From Gillisia lutea (GTDB lineage Bacteria; Bacteroidota; Bacteroidia; Flavobacteriales; Flavobacteriaceae): a stretch of 64,000 nucleotides of DNA. Made by a program: the position numbers and the translations under genes. This document shows positions 8,570 through 18,081 of the stretch, in pieces. Numbering within the stretch: the stretch's first letter is position 1; every line of letters begins with the position of its first letter. The stretch covers positions 62,001 to 126,000 of the forward strand of contig NZ_JAKGTH010000008.1 of assembly GCF_021568705.1 (NCBI RefSeq). Reading direction: 5' to 3'. Below the pieces are notes generated by a model that worked only from the letters and a program-made list of their open reading frames with translations, was not told the origin of the DNA and ran no database searches.

Positions 8570-9445
8570 ATGAGTGTTTTAGTCAATAAAGATTCAAAAA
8601 TAATAGTACAGGGATTTACCGGAAGTGAAGGTACATTTCATGCTCAACAAATGATAGAATACGGTACCAATGTAGTAGGTGGTGTTACTCCTGGAAAAGG
8701 AGGGCAAACTCACTTGGATAAGCCTGTGTTTAATACAGTTTCTGATGCTGTGAAAGAAACCGGAGCCGATGTTTCCATAATCTTTGTACCGCCAGCTTTT
8801 GCTGCCGATGCAATTATGGAATCCGCAGATGCTGGAATAGGAGTAATTATTACTATTACTGAAGGTATTCCCGTAGCAGATATGATTAAAGTTACTAATT
8901 ATATTAAAGATAAGAAGTGTCGTTTAATAGGTCCTAACTGCCCTGGAGTGATAACTCCCGGAGAGGCTAAAGTTGGTATCATGCCAGGTTTCGTTTTTAA
9001 GAAAGGTAAAGTTGGTATTGTTTCAAAATCTGGAACTTTAACTTATGAGGCTGCAGATCAGGTTGTAAAACAAGGTCTAGGTATTACTACAGCAATTGGT
9101 ATTGGTGGAGATCCAATTATTGGAACTACTACAAAAGAAGCTGTAGAATTACTTATGAATGATGACGAAACAGAATGTATCGTTATGATTGGTGAGATTG
9201 GCGGACAGTTAGAGGCAGATGCTGCAAGATGGGTGAAGGAAAACGGTAACAAAAAACCAGTTATTGGTTTTATTGCCGGTGAAACTGCACCAGCAGGTCG
9301 TACCATGGGACACGCCGGAGCTATTGTAGGTGGAAGTGAAGATACTGCACAAGCTAAGAAAGCTATTCTAAAAGAGAATGGAATTCATGTAGTAGATTCT
9401 CCTGCTGAAATTGGTAAAAAAGTTGCTGAAGTTCTTAGAGGTTAA
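8570..9445 (+). CDS. sucD: Succinate-CoA ligase, alpha subunit
   Basis: A 291-residue TCA-cycle subunit that binds CoA and carries the phosphohistidine of the succinyl-CoA to succinate reaction, making ATP or GTP. N-terminal CoA-binding motif [13 protein letters not shown] (about 15-27), central [10 protein letters not shown], and the phosphorylated His in [13 protein letters not shown] near residue 245. Length matches the family. The beta subunit gene sucC is not adjacent, as is usual in Flavobacteriia. It is expressed alone between its own -7 box and a strong terminator. Confidence 0.97.
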   Translation: MSVLVNKDSKIIVQGFTGSEGTFHAQQMIEYGTNVVGGVTPGKGGQTHLDKPVFNTVSDAVKETGADVSIIFVPPAFAADAIMESADAGIGVIITITEGIPVADMIKVTNYIKDKKCRLIGPNCPGVITPGEAKVGIMPGFVFKKGKVGIVSKSGTLTYEAADQVVKQGLGITTAIGIGGDPIIGTTTKEAVELLMNDDETECIVMIGEIGGQLEADAARWVKENGNKKPVIGFIAGETAPAGRTMGHAGAIVGGSEDTAQAKKAILKENGIHVVDSPAEIGKKVAEVLRG

Positions 9446-9466
9446 GACAAGCATATACTAATATTT

Positions 9467-9515
9467 AATCCTCTTGATTCCCTGTTTTGGGGTTATTTCA
9501 AGAGGATTTTTTATT
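9467..9515 (+). terminator. Rho-independent terminator of sucD
   Basis: Arms AATCCTCTTGA (9467-9477) and TCAAGAGGATT (9498-9508) form an 11-bp stem, followed by a T-rich run. It lies 22 bases after the sucD stop. Confidence 0.85.
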
Positions 9516-9535
9516 TTATTACTTTTTGCTTTTGT

Positions 9536-9543
9536 TATATTTG
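9536..9543 (+). promoter_or_regulatory. Candidate -7 box upstream of fabG
   Basis: TATATTTG fits TAnnTTTG. It is 120 bases before the fabG start, leaving a long 5' leader in which I saw no riboswitch. No good -33 box is seen. Confidence 0.35.
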
Positions 9544-9663
9544 AACAGAAATTATAAAATACTGAAGTGGTTTACCGCTGTTTGCTTTGGCGCAAGCATT
9601 TGCATTAAGTAACGTAAGTGTTTTAAAAATTAAAAGCAGATCAATTATTAAAAAAACAATTAT

Positions 9664-10410
9664 ATGAAATTATTAGAAGGGAAAAATGCCATTATTACCG
9701 GTGGAAGCCGTGGAATAGGTAAAGGTATAGCTGAAGTTTTTGCAAAGCACGGTGCTAACGTAGCTTTTACATATGCATCTTCTGTAGCAGCAGCCGATGC
9801 ACTGGAGGCAGAATTAACCGAACTAGGAGTGAAGGCAAAAGGATATCAATCGAACGCAGCAAATTTTGAGGAGGCTGAAAAGCTTATAAAAGATGTGGTT
9901 GCCGATTTTGGGCAGATTGACATTTTAGTGAACAATGCCGGAATAACCAAAGATAATCTTCTAATGAGAATGAGTGAAGAAGATTTCGACCAGGTAATCG
10001 AAGTGAACCTTAAGTCGGTCTTCAATATGACAAAGGCGATTCAACGTACTATGTTAAAGCAGCGAAGTGGTAGTATTATAAACATGAGTTCTGTGGTGGG
10101 TGTGAAAGGTAACGCCGGACAAGCAAACTATGCTGCTTCTAAAGCTGGTATTATTGGTTTTTCTAAATCTATGGCTTTAGAACTTGGATCAAGGAATATT
10201 AGAACCAATGTAATTGCTCCCGGTTTCATTGAAACTGAAATGACAAATAAATTGGATGAAAAAACTGTTCAGGGATGGAGAGATTCTATTCCGTTAAAAC
10301 GAGGAGGAACTCCAGAAGATATTGCAAACGCATGTGTTTTCTTAGGAAGCGACTTGAGTTCTTATGTAACAGGTCAGGTTTTACAGGTTAATGGTGGGAT
10401 GTTAACTTAA
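9664..10410 (+). CDS. fabG: 3-oxoacyl-ACP reductase FabG
   Basis: A 248-residue short-chain dehydrogenase, NADPH-dependent reductase of the fatty acid elongation cycle. Cofactor motif TGGSRGIGKG (about 12-21), NNAGIT (about 89-94), and the catalytic Ser-Tyr-Lys set in NMSSVVGVKGN and YAASKAG. The C-terminus (SYVTGQVLQVNGGML) is that of classical FabG. It stands alone rather than in a fab cluster. Other SDR activities cannot be excluded, but the match to FabG is close over the whole length. Confidence 0.9.
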   Translation: MKLLEGKNAIITGGSRGIGKGIAEVFAKHGANVAFTYASSVAAADALEAELTELGVKAKGYQSNAANFEEAEKLIKDVVADFGQIDILVNNAGITKDNLLMRMSEEDFDQVIEVNLKSVFNMTKAIQRTMLKQRSGSIINMSSVVGVKGNAGQANYAASKAGIIGFSKSMALELGSRNIRTNVIAPGFIETEMTNKLDEKTVQGWRDSIPLKRGGTPEDIANACVFLGSDLSSYVTGQVLQVNGGMLT

Positions 10411-10477
10411 TAGAAAATAGTACCGGATGATTGATTTTATTTATAACTTCTATCCCTGTAATCCGTATTTCTGAAAC

Positions 10478-12523
10478 ATGTCATTAAAGACTATTATATT
10501 TATAACCCTAGCTGCATTCTTTGCGTTAGGGTTTGCTTTTTTTAGCTACTTCAAGTCAGACATAAATTATAACCTGAGATCATATTTTTTAGCTGCATTT
10601 CGGTTTACAAGCATTTTTGTCTTGCTACTACTGCTAATAAACCCTGATATTCAACAGCAACAGTTAATTGAAGAAAAACCTAAGCTGAACATCTTAGTAG
10701 ATCAGTCAGCTTCCATACATCATTTAAAAAAAACTGATAGTGTTCAAGAATTTCTGAAAAACATCTCAAATGAAGCAGATTTAATAAATAAATTTGATGT
10801 GAATTTCTATGGGTTTAGTGAAGGATTATCTGCTCTCAACATAGATTCCCTGAGTTTTGTCGGACAGCAAACTGATATTTTTTCCTCATTAAAGGCGGTA
10901 GATCAACTTAACAAAGAAACAACAGGTGCCACCGTTTTAGTGTCTGATGGTAATCAAAATTTTGGTGAGGATTATCAGTATTTCTCAATGAATGCAAATT
11001 CATCAATTTTACCCATCATAGTGGGAGACACTATATCTGGTACAGATGTCTATATAAATCAGGTTAATGTCAATAAATATGCTTTCAAAGGAAATCAATT
11101 TCCCGTAGAGCTTATAGTGAATTATAAAGGCAATCGGCCAATAACCACCAATATAAAAATTGTATCAGCTGGTAAAATTGTCGCAACGCAATCTTTTAAA
11201 CTTAATCAAGCTGAAAATTCAAAAAGAATCAATTTGCTTCTTTCAGCTATTAGAGTTGGTACTCAAATTTATACAGTGCAGCTGGATTCTGTAAAAGGAG
11301 AAAAAAATCATTTTAATAATTCTGAACAATTTGCGGTGGAAGTAATAGACGAGACCAGCGAGGTTCTTCTTGTTTCATCAATATTACATCCTGATATAGG
11401 AGCTTTGAAGGAATCTATTGAATCGAACAAGCAGAGAAAAGTTAAAATAGCTTATATAGATGATATTAAAAATATTAAGTTATCTGATTTTCAATTAATT
11501 ATAATATACAACCCAAATGAAAGCTTTACCTCTGTTTTTTCTGAAATTAAGAAATTACAACTTAATACTTTTGTAATAACCGGTGGGTTTTCTAACTGGA
11601 ACTCTTTAAATAAAATGGATTTTGTTTTAAGAGGTAGGTCCAGTAGATTGATGAAAGAGGTTTTGCCACAATATAATGATGCCTATACTCCTTTTCAGTT
11701 TGAAAATATTCAGTTTGATAAATTTCCGCCTTTGGAAAGTAATACAGAGATGGTAACAGTAGATGGAACTAAATTAGAGACTTTGTTATTTGTAAAGAAC
11801 AAAGAAGTACCACAAAATCTTCCTCTTTTGGCTACCTATGAACTTGGAGAGTCGCGGCATGCAGTGCTCACAGGTCAAAATATATGGAAATGGAGAGCTC
11901 AATCCTTTATGTTGTCAAAAACGTTTGAAGATTTTGATACTTTCCTGGGGAAATTAGTTCAATATCTGTCTTCAAGCACAAAGAAAGAGCGATTAAGCTA
12001 TGAAGTTTCTTCTTTTTACAAACAGAATGAACCAGTAAGTATTACAGCTCAGTATTTTGATAAAAACTTTCAGTTTGCTGAGGGTGCTCAGTTATTTATA
12101 AACATGGTAAACTCCAATTCTGAGGAAAAAATCGAGGCTCAAATGATTAGTAATAGCAATTATTATAAATCTCAATTTGAGAATCTTTCTCCGGGGGAAT
12201 ATAATTTTCAAATTCATGAGAAGTCATCAGGAATAATACGCAAGGGTGCCTTTACCGTTGTTGAGTATAATGCGGAGGAACAACGAATAACTGCCAATTG
12301 GGACAAAATGCAAAGTTTAGCGCAAGTAAATAATCAGAAAGTATTTTTTTTAAAAGATTACAAGACACTTAAAAATGAGCTAATGCTGGATAAACAGTAC
12401 GTAACAGTACAAAAAAGCCGGCAAAAAACAGTATCTTTAATCGACTGGAAAATATTGCTTGGCTTGCTTATCCTAAGCCTTAGTGCTGAGTGGTTTACGA
12501 GAAAATATTTCGGTTTAATTTAA
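10478..12523 (+). CDS. Membrane-anchored VWA-like protein of unknown function
   Basis: A 681-residue protein with two N-terminal membrane helices (about 5-22 and 36-56) and one near the C-terminus (about 655-675). A VWA fold follows the second helix: the MIDAS triad is visible as DQSAS, a following Thr in QQTDIF, and Asp in VSDGNQ. The middle looks like extracytoplasmic Ig-like and amidotransferase-like domains. The layout resembles the large VWA membrane proteins of Bacteroidota that accompany Bat-type or DUF58 clusters, but no MoxR ATPase or DUF58 gene is adjacent. It ends 20 bases before an SPFH protein, so the two are probably co-transcribed. The function is unknown. Confidence 0.75.
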   Translation: MSLKTIIFITLAAFFALGFAFFSYFKSDINYNLRSYFLAAFRFTSIFVLLLLLINPDIQQQQLIEEKPKLNILVDQSASIHHLKKTDSVQEFLKNISNEADLINKFDVNFYGFSEGLSALNIDSLSFVGQQTDIFSSLKAVDQLNKETTGATVLVSDGNQNFGEDYQYFSMNANSSILPIIVGDTISGTDVYINQVNVNKYAFKGNQFPVELIVNYKGNRPITTNIKIVSAGKIVATQSFKLNQAENSKRINLLLSAIRVGTQIYTVQLDSVKGEKNHFNNSEQFAVEVIDETSEVLLVSSILHPDIGALKESIESNKQRKVKIAYIDDIKNIKLSDFQLIIIYNPNESFTSVFSEIKKLQLNTFVITGGFSNWNSLNKMDFVLRGRSSRLMKEVLPQYNDAYTPFQFENIQFDKFPPLESNTEMVTVDGTKLETLLFVKNKEVPQNLPLLATYELGESRHAVLTGQNIWKWRAQSFMLSKTFEDFDTFLGKLVQYLSSSTKKERLSYEVSSFYKQNEPVSITAQYFDKNFQFAEGAQLFINMVNSNSEEKIEAQMISNSNYYKSQFENLSPGEYNFQIHEKSSGIIRKGAFTVVEYNAEEQRITANWDKMQSLAQVNNQKVFFLKDYKTLKNELMLDKQYVTVQKSRQKTVSLIDWKILLGLLILSLSAEWFTRKYFGLI

Positions 12524-12543
12524 TAATTTTTAAAAATATTTTT

Positions 12544-13359
12544 ATGGATAAATTACCTAAAATTGGCTTACCAATTTTAATTTTGATCGTTATTTTAATC
12601 ATTTTAATTGCAAAATCTACAATTACCATTGAATCTGGAGAAGCCGGGGTATTGTATAAAACCTTTGGAAACGGAGTAGTAACAGATGAACCACCATTAG
12701 GAGAAGGTTTTCATGTGGTTGCACCATGGAATAAGGTTTTTGTTTATGAAGTGCGTCAACAGGCATTAGAAGAAAATATGCAAGTATTATCATCCAATGG
12801 TTTAGAGATAAAACTGGATGTGTCAGTTTGGTACGAACCGTCTTTCGAAAAATTAGGTGCGTTGCATCAGGAAAAAGGTGAAAATTATGTTACTCGTGTG
12901 CTTCAACCTGCTGTTCGTTCAGCTGCAAGGGCGGTGGTAGGTCGCTATATTCCTGAGCAATTATATGCTAGTAAAAGAGAAGCTATACAAAGAGAAATTT
13001 TAGATGAAACTAAAATTCTTTTAAAAGATCAATACGTTCAGGTTAATGAGGTTTTAGTGAGAGATGTTTCGCTACCGGTAAATATTAAAGAGGCCATAGA
13101 ACGAAAATTACGCCAGGAGCAAGAATCTTTAGAGTATGAATTTAGACTTACAAAAGCAGAGCAGGAGGCACAACGCCAGAAAATTGATGCGGAAGGTAAG
13201 GCTACTGCTAACCGTATTTTGAGTGAATCGTTAAATGACAAGATCTTAAAGGAAAAAGGGATTCAGGCTACTTTAGAATTGGCCAAATCTCCTAATGCTA
13301 AAGTGGTTGTTATAGGATCTGGAGATGACGGAATGCCTTTAATACTTGGTAACAATTAA
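12544..13359 (+). CDS. SPFH/prohibitin-family membrane protein
   Basis: A 271-residue membrane-anchored SPFH (stomatin/prohibitin/HflC) protein. One N-terminal helix (about 8-25) is followed by an SPFH domain (GEAGVLYKTFGNG, PLGEGFHVVAPW) and a coiled-coil rich in Lys, Glu and Gln (about 170-225). Prohibitin-type bacterial proteins form large ring assemblies and often hold the FtsH protease or organise membrane domains; that role is from the family, not shown here. The ATG at 12544 is preferred; a frame upstream overlaps the preceding gene by 34 bases and would put extra residues before the anchor. Confidence 0.88.
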   Translation: MDKLPKIGLPILILIVILIILIAKSTITIESGEAGVLYKTFGNGVVTDEPPLGEGFHVVAPWNKVFVYEVRQQALEENMQVLSSNGLEIKLDVSVWYEPSFEKLGALHQEKGENYVTRVLQPAVRSAARAVVGRYIPEQLYASKREAIQREILDETKILLKDQYVQVNEVLVRDVSLPVNIKEAIERKLRQEQESLEYEFRLTKAEQEAQRQKIDAEGKATANRILSESLNDKILKEKGIQATLELAKSPNAKVVVIGSGDDGMPLILGNN

Positions 13360-13400
13360 GTCTTGATCTTTCAAATAATCATAAATTTGTGTAAACGTAT

Positions 13401-13430
13401 TTTGCTATCAAAAAAAAATACTTAGATTTG
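13401..13430 (+). promoter_or_regulatory. Promoter of the histidine operon leader
   Basis: A TTTG at 13401-13404 and TAGATTTG at 13423-13430 are 18 bases apart, matching the Bacteroidota -33/-7 pair. The leader ATG follows only 8 bases after the -7 box, so the transcript probably starts within a few bases of that ATG. Confidence 0.7.
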
Positions 13431-13438
13431 CCTTCATA

Positions 13439-13495
13439 ATGAGAAAAAATCAATTACATCATCATCATGTTCATAACTGCGCTCAGGCGAGGTGA
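13439..13495 (+). CDS. hisL: His operon leader peptide
   Basis: An 18-codon reading frame, MRKNQLHHHHVHNCAQAR, with five His codons out of six consecutive codons (four CAT, GTT, CAT), placed between a promoter and a strong terminator that precedes hisG by 70 bases. This is the layout of an amino-acid attenuation leader: ribosome stalling on the His codons when charged tRNA-His is scarce would alter RNA folding and let transcription enter hisG. Start is the ATG at 13439. The call rests on position, His-codon density and the adjacent terminator; no homologue comparison was possible. Confidence 0.85.
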   Translation: MRKNQLHHHHVHNCAQAR

Positions 13496-13500
13496 ATGTG

Positions 13501-13521
13501 ATATGTAATAATTTTACATAT
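13501..13521 (+). promoter_or_regulatory. Small hairpin between leader peptide and attenuator
   Basis: ATATGTAA and TTACATAT are perfect complements around a 5-base loop. It begins 5 bases after the leader stop codon and ends just before the terminator stem, so it may take part in alternative folding. No clear antiterminator pairing with the terminator's 5' arm could be read by eye. Confidence 0.5.
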
Positions 13522-13524
13522 TTT

Positions 13525-13560
13525 AAAAACCCGTTTGAGAACATCAAACGGGTTTTTTTT
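13525..13560 (+). terminator. Attenuator terminator of the his operon
   Basis: The 5' arm ends CCCGTTTGA (13530-13538), the 3' arm is TCAAACGGG (13544-13552), the loop is GAACA, and an A-tract/T-tract extends the stem to an eight-T run. It is a strong intrinsic terminator located upstream of the first structural gene, hisG (ATG 13633), so it must be conditional. Confidence 0.88.
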
Positions 13561-13632
13561 ATTCCCTTTTGTTGTTACTCACCACTAATTAAACTTAATA
13601 AAATAGGTTTCTTAACCTTAAAATGAAAGATT

Positions 13633-14496
13633 ATGAGTAAACAAAAATTAAGAATAGCCATTCAAAAAGCCGGAAGGTTAAATGAAGATTCCTTGAAGAT
13701 TTTAAAGGATTCCGGAATTTCTATAGATAATGGAAAAGATCAGCTTAAAGCTACTGCACGAAACTTTCCTTTAGAAGTCCTGTATTTACGAAATGGTGAT
13801 ATCCCTCAATATTTGAGAGATGGCGTTGTAGATATTGCAATCCTGGGTGAAAACGTGTTAGTTGAAAAAGGGGAAGATATCATCCAGGCAGAGAAATTCG
13901 GGTTTTCAAAATGCCGCGTTTCCCTTGCTGTGCCTAAATCTGTAAAATATAATGGAATTCAGGATCTGGATGGAAAACGAATAGCTACTTCATATCCGAA
14001 TACTTTGAATGCTTTTTTGAAGAAAAAAGGAATTAAAGCTGATTTACACATAATTAATGGATCTGTAGAAATTGCTCCCAATATCGGTCTGGCTGATGCT
14101 ATTTGCGATATAGTTTCTAGCGGGAGTACGCTTTTTAAAAACAATTTGAAGGAAGTGGAGGTGATGCTGAAGAGTGAAGCGGTACTGGCGGTTTCCCCGC
14201 TTATTAACGCTGAAAGAAAAGCTATTTTGGAAGATCTACAATTCCGTATGAAATCGGTTCTCAATGCCCGTACCTCGAAATATATTTTATTGAATGCCCC
14301 TAATGATAATTTGGAGAAGATAATCAATCTTTTACCGGGAATGAGAAGTCCTACAGTATTGCCATTATATGAAGAAGGTTGGAGTTCTATTCACACGGTG
14401 ATAAATGAAGAAAAATTTTGGGAAGTTATTAATGAACTAAAACAACTTGGAGCAGAAGGAATTTTAGTGGCACCTATAGAAAAAATGGTTATCTAA
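13633..14496 (+). CDS. hisG: HisG, ATP phosphoribosyltransferase (long form)
   Basis: A 287-residue enzyme of the first and rate-limiting step of histidine synthesis, joining ATP and PRPP. The periplasmic-binding-like catalytic domains fill about residues 1-210 (LRIAIQKAGRLNEDS at the start; VDIAILGENVL; the PRPP-binding stretch ADAICDIVSSGSTL), and a C-terminal ACT-like regulatory domain follows (LLPGMRSPTVLPL). This is the self-sufficient long form that needs no HisZ and is allosterically inhibited by histidine, so both feedback and attenuation control can operate here. It is the first structural gene of the operon. Confidence 0.96.
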   Translation: MSKQKLRIAIQKAGRLNEDSLKILKDSGISIDNGKDQLKATARNFPLEVLYLRNGDIPQYLRDGVVDIAILGENVLVEKGEDIIQAEKFGFSKCRVSLAVPKSVKYNGIQDLDGKRIATSYPNTLNAFLKKKGIKADLHIINGSVEIAPNIGLADAICDIVSSGSTLFKNNLKEVEVMLKSEAVLAVSPLINAERKAILEDLQFRMKSVLNARTSKYILLNAPNDNLEKIINLLPGMRSPTVLPLYEEGWSSIHTVINEEKFWEVINELKQLGAEGILVAPIEKMVI

Positions 14497-14507
14497 ACAC
14501 AATTGAT

Positions 14508-15791
14508 ATGAATAAGATATTTAATCCCGAAAGAAAAGATTGGGAGGCCATTTTAAAAAGACCTACTCAGACCGTTGATGATATAGAGGCGACTGTTAAT
14601 GCTGTTTTTTCTGAAATAAAAAACAAAGGAGACGAAGCAGTTGCAAAATATACCGATTTATTCGATGGAGTAAAATTAACAAATTTTCAGGTTTCATCTG
14701 TTGAAATTTCAGAGGCTAAAAAACAGGTTTCCGAAGAATTGAAAGAGGCTATTTCTTTAGCAAAATCTAACATTGAAAAATTTCACGCTGCTCAACGCAC
14801 AGAAAAAATAAAGCTATCAACTACTTCCGGAGTTGACTGTTGGCAGGAAAAACGACCTATTCAAAAAGTTGGATTATATATCCCCGGAGGAAGTGCTCCT
14901 TTATTTTCAACAATTTTAATGTTAGCCACACCCGCAAATTTGGCCGGATGCCGTGAAGTCATTTTATGTACTCCTCCAGATAAAACAGGGAAAATTAACC
15001 CTGTCATCTTGTATACCGCAGCATTATGTGGTGTGGATAAGATCTTTAAAATAGGTGGAATTCAGGCTATTGGCGCTATGACTTTCGGTACAGAAAGTGT
15101 ACCCGGAGTTTATAAGATATTTGGTCCTGGAAATCAGTTTGTTACGGTAGCAAAACAGTTGGCTACCAAACAAAATGTCGCTATAGACATGCCTGCCGGT
15201 CCTTCTGAATTACTTGTAGTAGCCGATGATACAGCGATTCCAGCGTTTGTAGCTTCCGATTTATTAAGCCAGGCAGAGCACGGGGCTGATAGCCAAGTAA
15301 TTCTAGTATCAACGTCCAAGAATCTTCTTGCCCTAGTAGAAATAGAATTAGAGAAGCAACTACAGGTACTTCCACGTAAGGAGTTAGCTGAAAGATCTGT
15401 GGCCAATTCAAAAATGATCTATGTAGATAATGATAAAGCAGCTCTAGAGCTGATCAATGAATACGGTCCGGAGCATTTCATTATTTGTTCAAAGAATGAA
15501 GAGTTATATGTAAATGGAATAATGAATGCAGGTTCTGTATTCATTGGAAATTACACACCGGAAAGTGCCGGAGACTATGCTTCTGGAACCAATCACACTC
15601 TTCCAACAAATGGCTATTCCAAGCAATATAGCGGTGTTAATTTAGATAGTTTTCTAAAGAGTATGACCTTTCAGAAGATATCTAAAGAAGGAATAAAGAA
15701 TATTGGACCTTCTATAGAGATCATGGCGGAAGCCGAAGGTTTACAGGCACATAAAAATGCAGTAACACTAAGATTAAAAGAATTAAAATAA
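14508..15791 (+). CDS. hisD: HisD, histidinol dehydrogenase
   Basis: A 427-residue NAD- and zinc-dependent enzyme that oxidises histidinol to histidine in the last two steps. Motifs: GLYIPGGSAPLFST (about 123-136), IDMPAGPSELLVVAD, LLSQAEHGADSQVIL, and the zinc/catalytic region SAGDYASGTNHTLPT near residues 350-365. Length matches the family. It begins 11 bases after hisG. Confidence 0.97.
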   Translation: MNKIFNPERKDWEAILKRPTQTVDDIEATVNAVFSEIKNKGDEAVAKYTDLFDGVKLTNFQVSSVEISEAKKQVSEELKEAISLAKSNIEKFHAAQRTEKIKLSTTSGVDCWQEKRPIQKVGLYIPGGSAPLFSTILMLATPANLAGCREVILCTPPDKTGKINPVILYTAALCGVDKIFKIGGIQAIGAMTFGTESVPGVYKIFGPGNQFVTVAKQLATKQNVAIDMPAGPSELLVVADDTAIPAFVASDLLSQAEHGADSQVILVSTSKNLLALVEIELEKQLQVLPRKELAERSVANSKMIYVDNDKAALELINEYGPEHFIICSKNEELYVNGIMNAGSVFIGNYTPESAGDYASGTNHTLPTNGYSKQYSGVNLDSFLKSMTFQKISKEGIKNIGPSIEIMAEAEGLQAHKNAVTLRLKELK

Positions 15792-15830
15792 TACCAGATT
15801 AAAAATCGGTATCATTCCAAGAGACAGTTT

Positions 15831-16877
15831 ATGAATACAATTTTCAATATAAATAATCTGGTTAGGGCAAATGTGGCTAAATTGAAGCCATACTCTTCTG
15901 CTAGAGACGAATATACTTCTAATGGATCAAAAATGGTTTTTCTGGATGCTAATGAGAATCCTTTTGAAAATGGAGTAAATCGTTATCCCGATCCGCAGCA
16001 GCGAAATTTAAAACAGCGTTTAGGAGAAGTTAAAGGAATATCTACTGAGAATATTCTGTTAGGTAACGGGAGTGACGAAGTTCTGGATCTAATCTACCGA
16101 GCTTTTTGTGAGCCAGGGGAGGATAATATCATAAGTTTACCGCCTACCTATGGGATGTATCAGGTATTGGCTGATATTAATAATATAGAAAGCAGAGAAG
16201 TCTTTCTAACAGAGAATTTTCAACCAAATGTTCCTGAAATTTTTAAAAAGGTCGATAAGAATACAAAATTGATTTTTTTATGCTCTCCTAATAATCCAAC
16301 GGGAAATTCATTTCAAAAAGATATCATCTTTAAAATTCTGAATAATTTTAAAGGAATAGTGGTGATAGACGAAGCGTATATTGATTTTTCTAAGGAAGAA
16401 AGCTGGAGCAAAATGCTAAAGGATTTTCCTAATTTAATCGTCACACAAACGCTTTCTAAGGCTTACGGAATGGCGGGTATAAGGTTAGGTATATGTTATG
16501 CCTCTGAAGAGATTATTAGGATTTTAAACAGGATTAAACCTCCGTATAATGTAAATGAGCTTACTCAGAGAAAAGCATATAAAAGGCTTGAAAATATTAA
16601 TGAAGTTAATTTGGAAATTTCTGATATACTGAATGAAAGAGATAAGTTATGTAAAGTTTTACTTCAAGTAAAATTCATTTCTAAAATATATGAATCAGAC
16701 GCTAATTTTTTATTGGTAAAAGTTGATGATGCAAATCTGCGTTATAAACAATTACTCGAAAAAGGTGTAGTAATAAGAAATAGAACGAACCAACCGCTGT
16801 GTGAGAATACTTTAAGATTTACAGTTGGTGCGAGAGAGGAGAATACAGCATTAATAGATGCTTTGAAAAGTTTATAA
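15831..16877 (+). CDS. hisC: HisC, histidinol-phosphate aminotransferase
   Basis: A 348-residue PLP enzyme of aminotransferase class I/II converting imidazole-acetol phosphate to histidinol phosphate. Motifs: DANENPFENGVNRYPDPQ (substrate loop, about 40-57), CSPNNPTGN, VVIDEAYIDFS, and the PLP lysine in TLSKAYGMAGIRLG near residue 210. The position between hisD and hisB supports HisC over other class I/II aminotransferases. Confidence 0.95.
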   Translation: MNTIFNINNLVRANVAKLKPYSSARDEYTSNGSKMVFLDANENPFENGVNRYPDPQQRNLKQRLGEVKGISTENILLGNGSDEVLDLIYRAFCEPGEDNIISLPPTYGMYQVLADINNIESREVFLTENFQPNVPEIFKKVDKNTKLIFLCSPNNPTGNSFQKDIIFKILNNFKGIVVIDEAYIDFSKEESWSKMLKDFPNLIVTQTLSKAYGMAGIRLGICYASEEIIRILNRIKPPYNVNELTQRKAYKRLENINEVNLEISDILNERDKLCKVLLQVKFISKIYESDANFLLVKVDDANLRYKQLLEKGVVIRNRTNQPLCENTLRFTVGAREENTALIDALKSL

Positions 16878-16931
16878 TATTATAAAATCATAGTTCGAGT
16901 TTATTAGACTCGGAAATATAAGAATTGAATC

Positions 16932-18071
16932 ATGAAAAAAGTGTTATTTATAGACAGAGACGGAACCCTAATCCACGAACCTGAAGATTATCAGGTAGAT
17001 AGTTTGGAAAAACTGGAATTCTATCCTCAGGCCCTTTATTTCCTTTCTAAAATTGCCAAAGAATTGGATTATGAACTAGTGTTGGTAACCAATCAGGATG
17101 GATTAGGTACTACAGCTTACCCAGAGGAAAAGTTCTGGCCTATTCAAAACTTTATGTTGAAAACATTTGAAAATGAAGGGGTTTCATTTTCCGATATACT
17201 AATGGACAGAACTTTTGCAAAAGATAATTCTCCTACCAGAAAGCCAAATACAGGCCTGCTACGGGAAACCTACCTTAATAATCCAGAATATGATCTTTCA
17301 AATTCATTTATGATAGGAGATAGGATGACAGATATGGAGTTCGCTTATAATTTTGGGGGAACAGGGATCTTTATAGACACCCATGTTGATTTAGGCAGCG
17401 ATGAACTTAAAAATAATACATCAGAAATAGAAAAATCAATAGGTATTAAAACAGATAGTTGGGAAAAAATCTATGAATTCTTAAAACTGAAGGACCGCTC
17501 ATCAGAAATTATTAGAAAGACCAATGAAACCGACATATCAATAAAATTGAATTTAGATGGCACGGGGAACTCGAAGATCTCTACCGGAATCGAATTTTTC
17601 GATCATATGCTGGATCAGCTCTCACGACACGGACAAATGGATCTAGAAATAGAAGTAAAGGGGGATCTTGAGGTAGATGAACATCATACCATAGAAGATA
17701 CAGCCATAGCCTTAGGAGAAGTATTCAATAAGGCATTAGGCAATAAATTAGGTATAGAACGATATGGCTTCTGTCTGCCTATGGACGATTGCTTAGCACA
17801 GGTAGCTATCGATTTTGGTGGTAGAAATTGGTTGGTTTGGGAAGCAGATTTCAAACGAGAAATGATTGGTAAAATGCCTACAGAGATGTTCTTACATTTC
17901 TTCAAATCCTTCTCGGATGGTGCAAAAGCTAATTTAAATATTAAAGCCGAAGGCGTAAATGAACATCACAAGATTGAAGCTATTTTTAAAGCTTTCGCTA
18001 AAGCGATAAAAATGGCAGTTAAAAGGGATGTAGAAAAAATGATTTTACCTTCAACAAAGGGAATGCTATAG
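16932..18071 (+). CDS. hisB: HisB, bifunctional histidinol-phosphatase / imidazoleglycerol-phosphate dehydratase
   Basis: A 379-residue fusion. The N-terminal HAD phosphatase (about 1-170) has the nucleophile motif IDRDGTL with D8 and D10, and [12 protein letters not shown]. The C-terminal dehydratase (about 190-379) has manganese-binding [14 protein letters not shown] and [15 protein letters not shown], plus [13 protein letters not shown]. It catalyses two non-consecutive steps of the pathway. The two-domain form is known from gammaproteobacteria and Bacteroidota. The last residues (ILPSTKGML) are typical of the dehydratase end, so the gene is intact. Confidence 0.96.
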   Translation: MKKVLFIDRDGTLIHEPEDYQVDSLEKLEFYPQALYFLSKIAKELDYELVLVTNQDGLGTTAYPEEKFWPIQNFMLKTFENEGVSFSDILMDRTFAKDNSPTRKPNTGLLRETYLNNPEYDLSNSFMIGDRMTDMEFAYNFGGTGIFIDTHVDLGSDELKNNTSEIEKSIGIKTDSWEKIYEFLKLKDRSSEIIRKTNETDISIKLNLDGTGNSKISTGIEFFDHMLDQLSRHGQMDLEIEVKGDLEVDEHHTIEDTAIALGEVFNKALGNKLGIERYGFCLPMDDCLAQVAIDFGGRNWLVWEADFKREMIGKMPTEMFLHFFKSFSDGAKANLNIKAEGVNEHHKIEAIFKAFAKAIKMAVKRDVEKMILPSTKGML

Positions 18072-18081
18072 AATATAAAAT

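Noticed and set aside
13959-14327. Antisense frame within hisG
   Set aside because: The sense strand encodes a clear HisG; the antisense frame has no domain, and its codon use mirrors the sense gene.
16878-16931. CGAGTT...GACTCG in the hisC-hisB gap as a tRNA or terminator
   Set aside because: The stem is only 5 bp without a T run, and no cloverleaf can be drawn. The operon continues through it.
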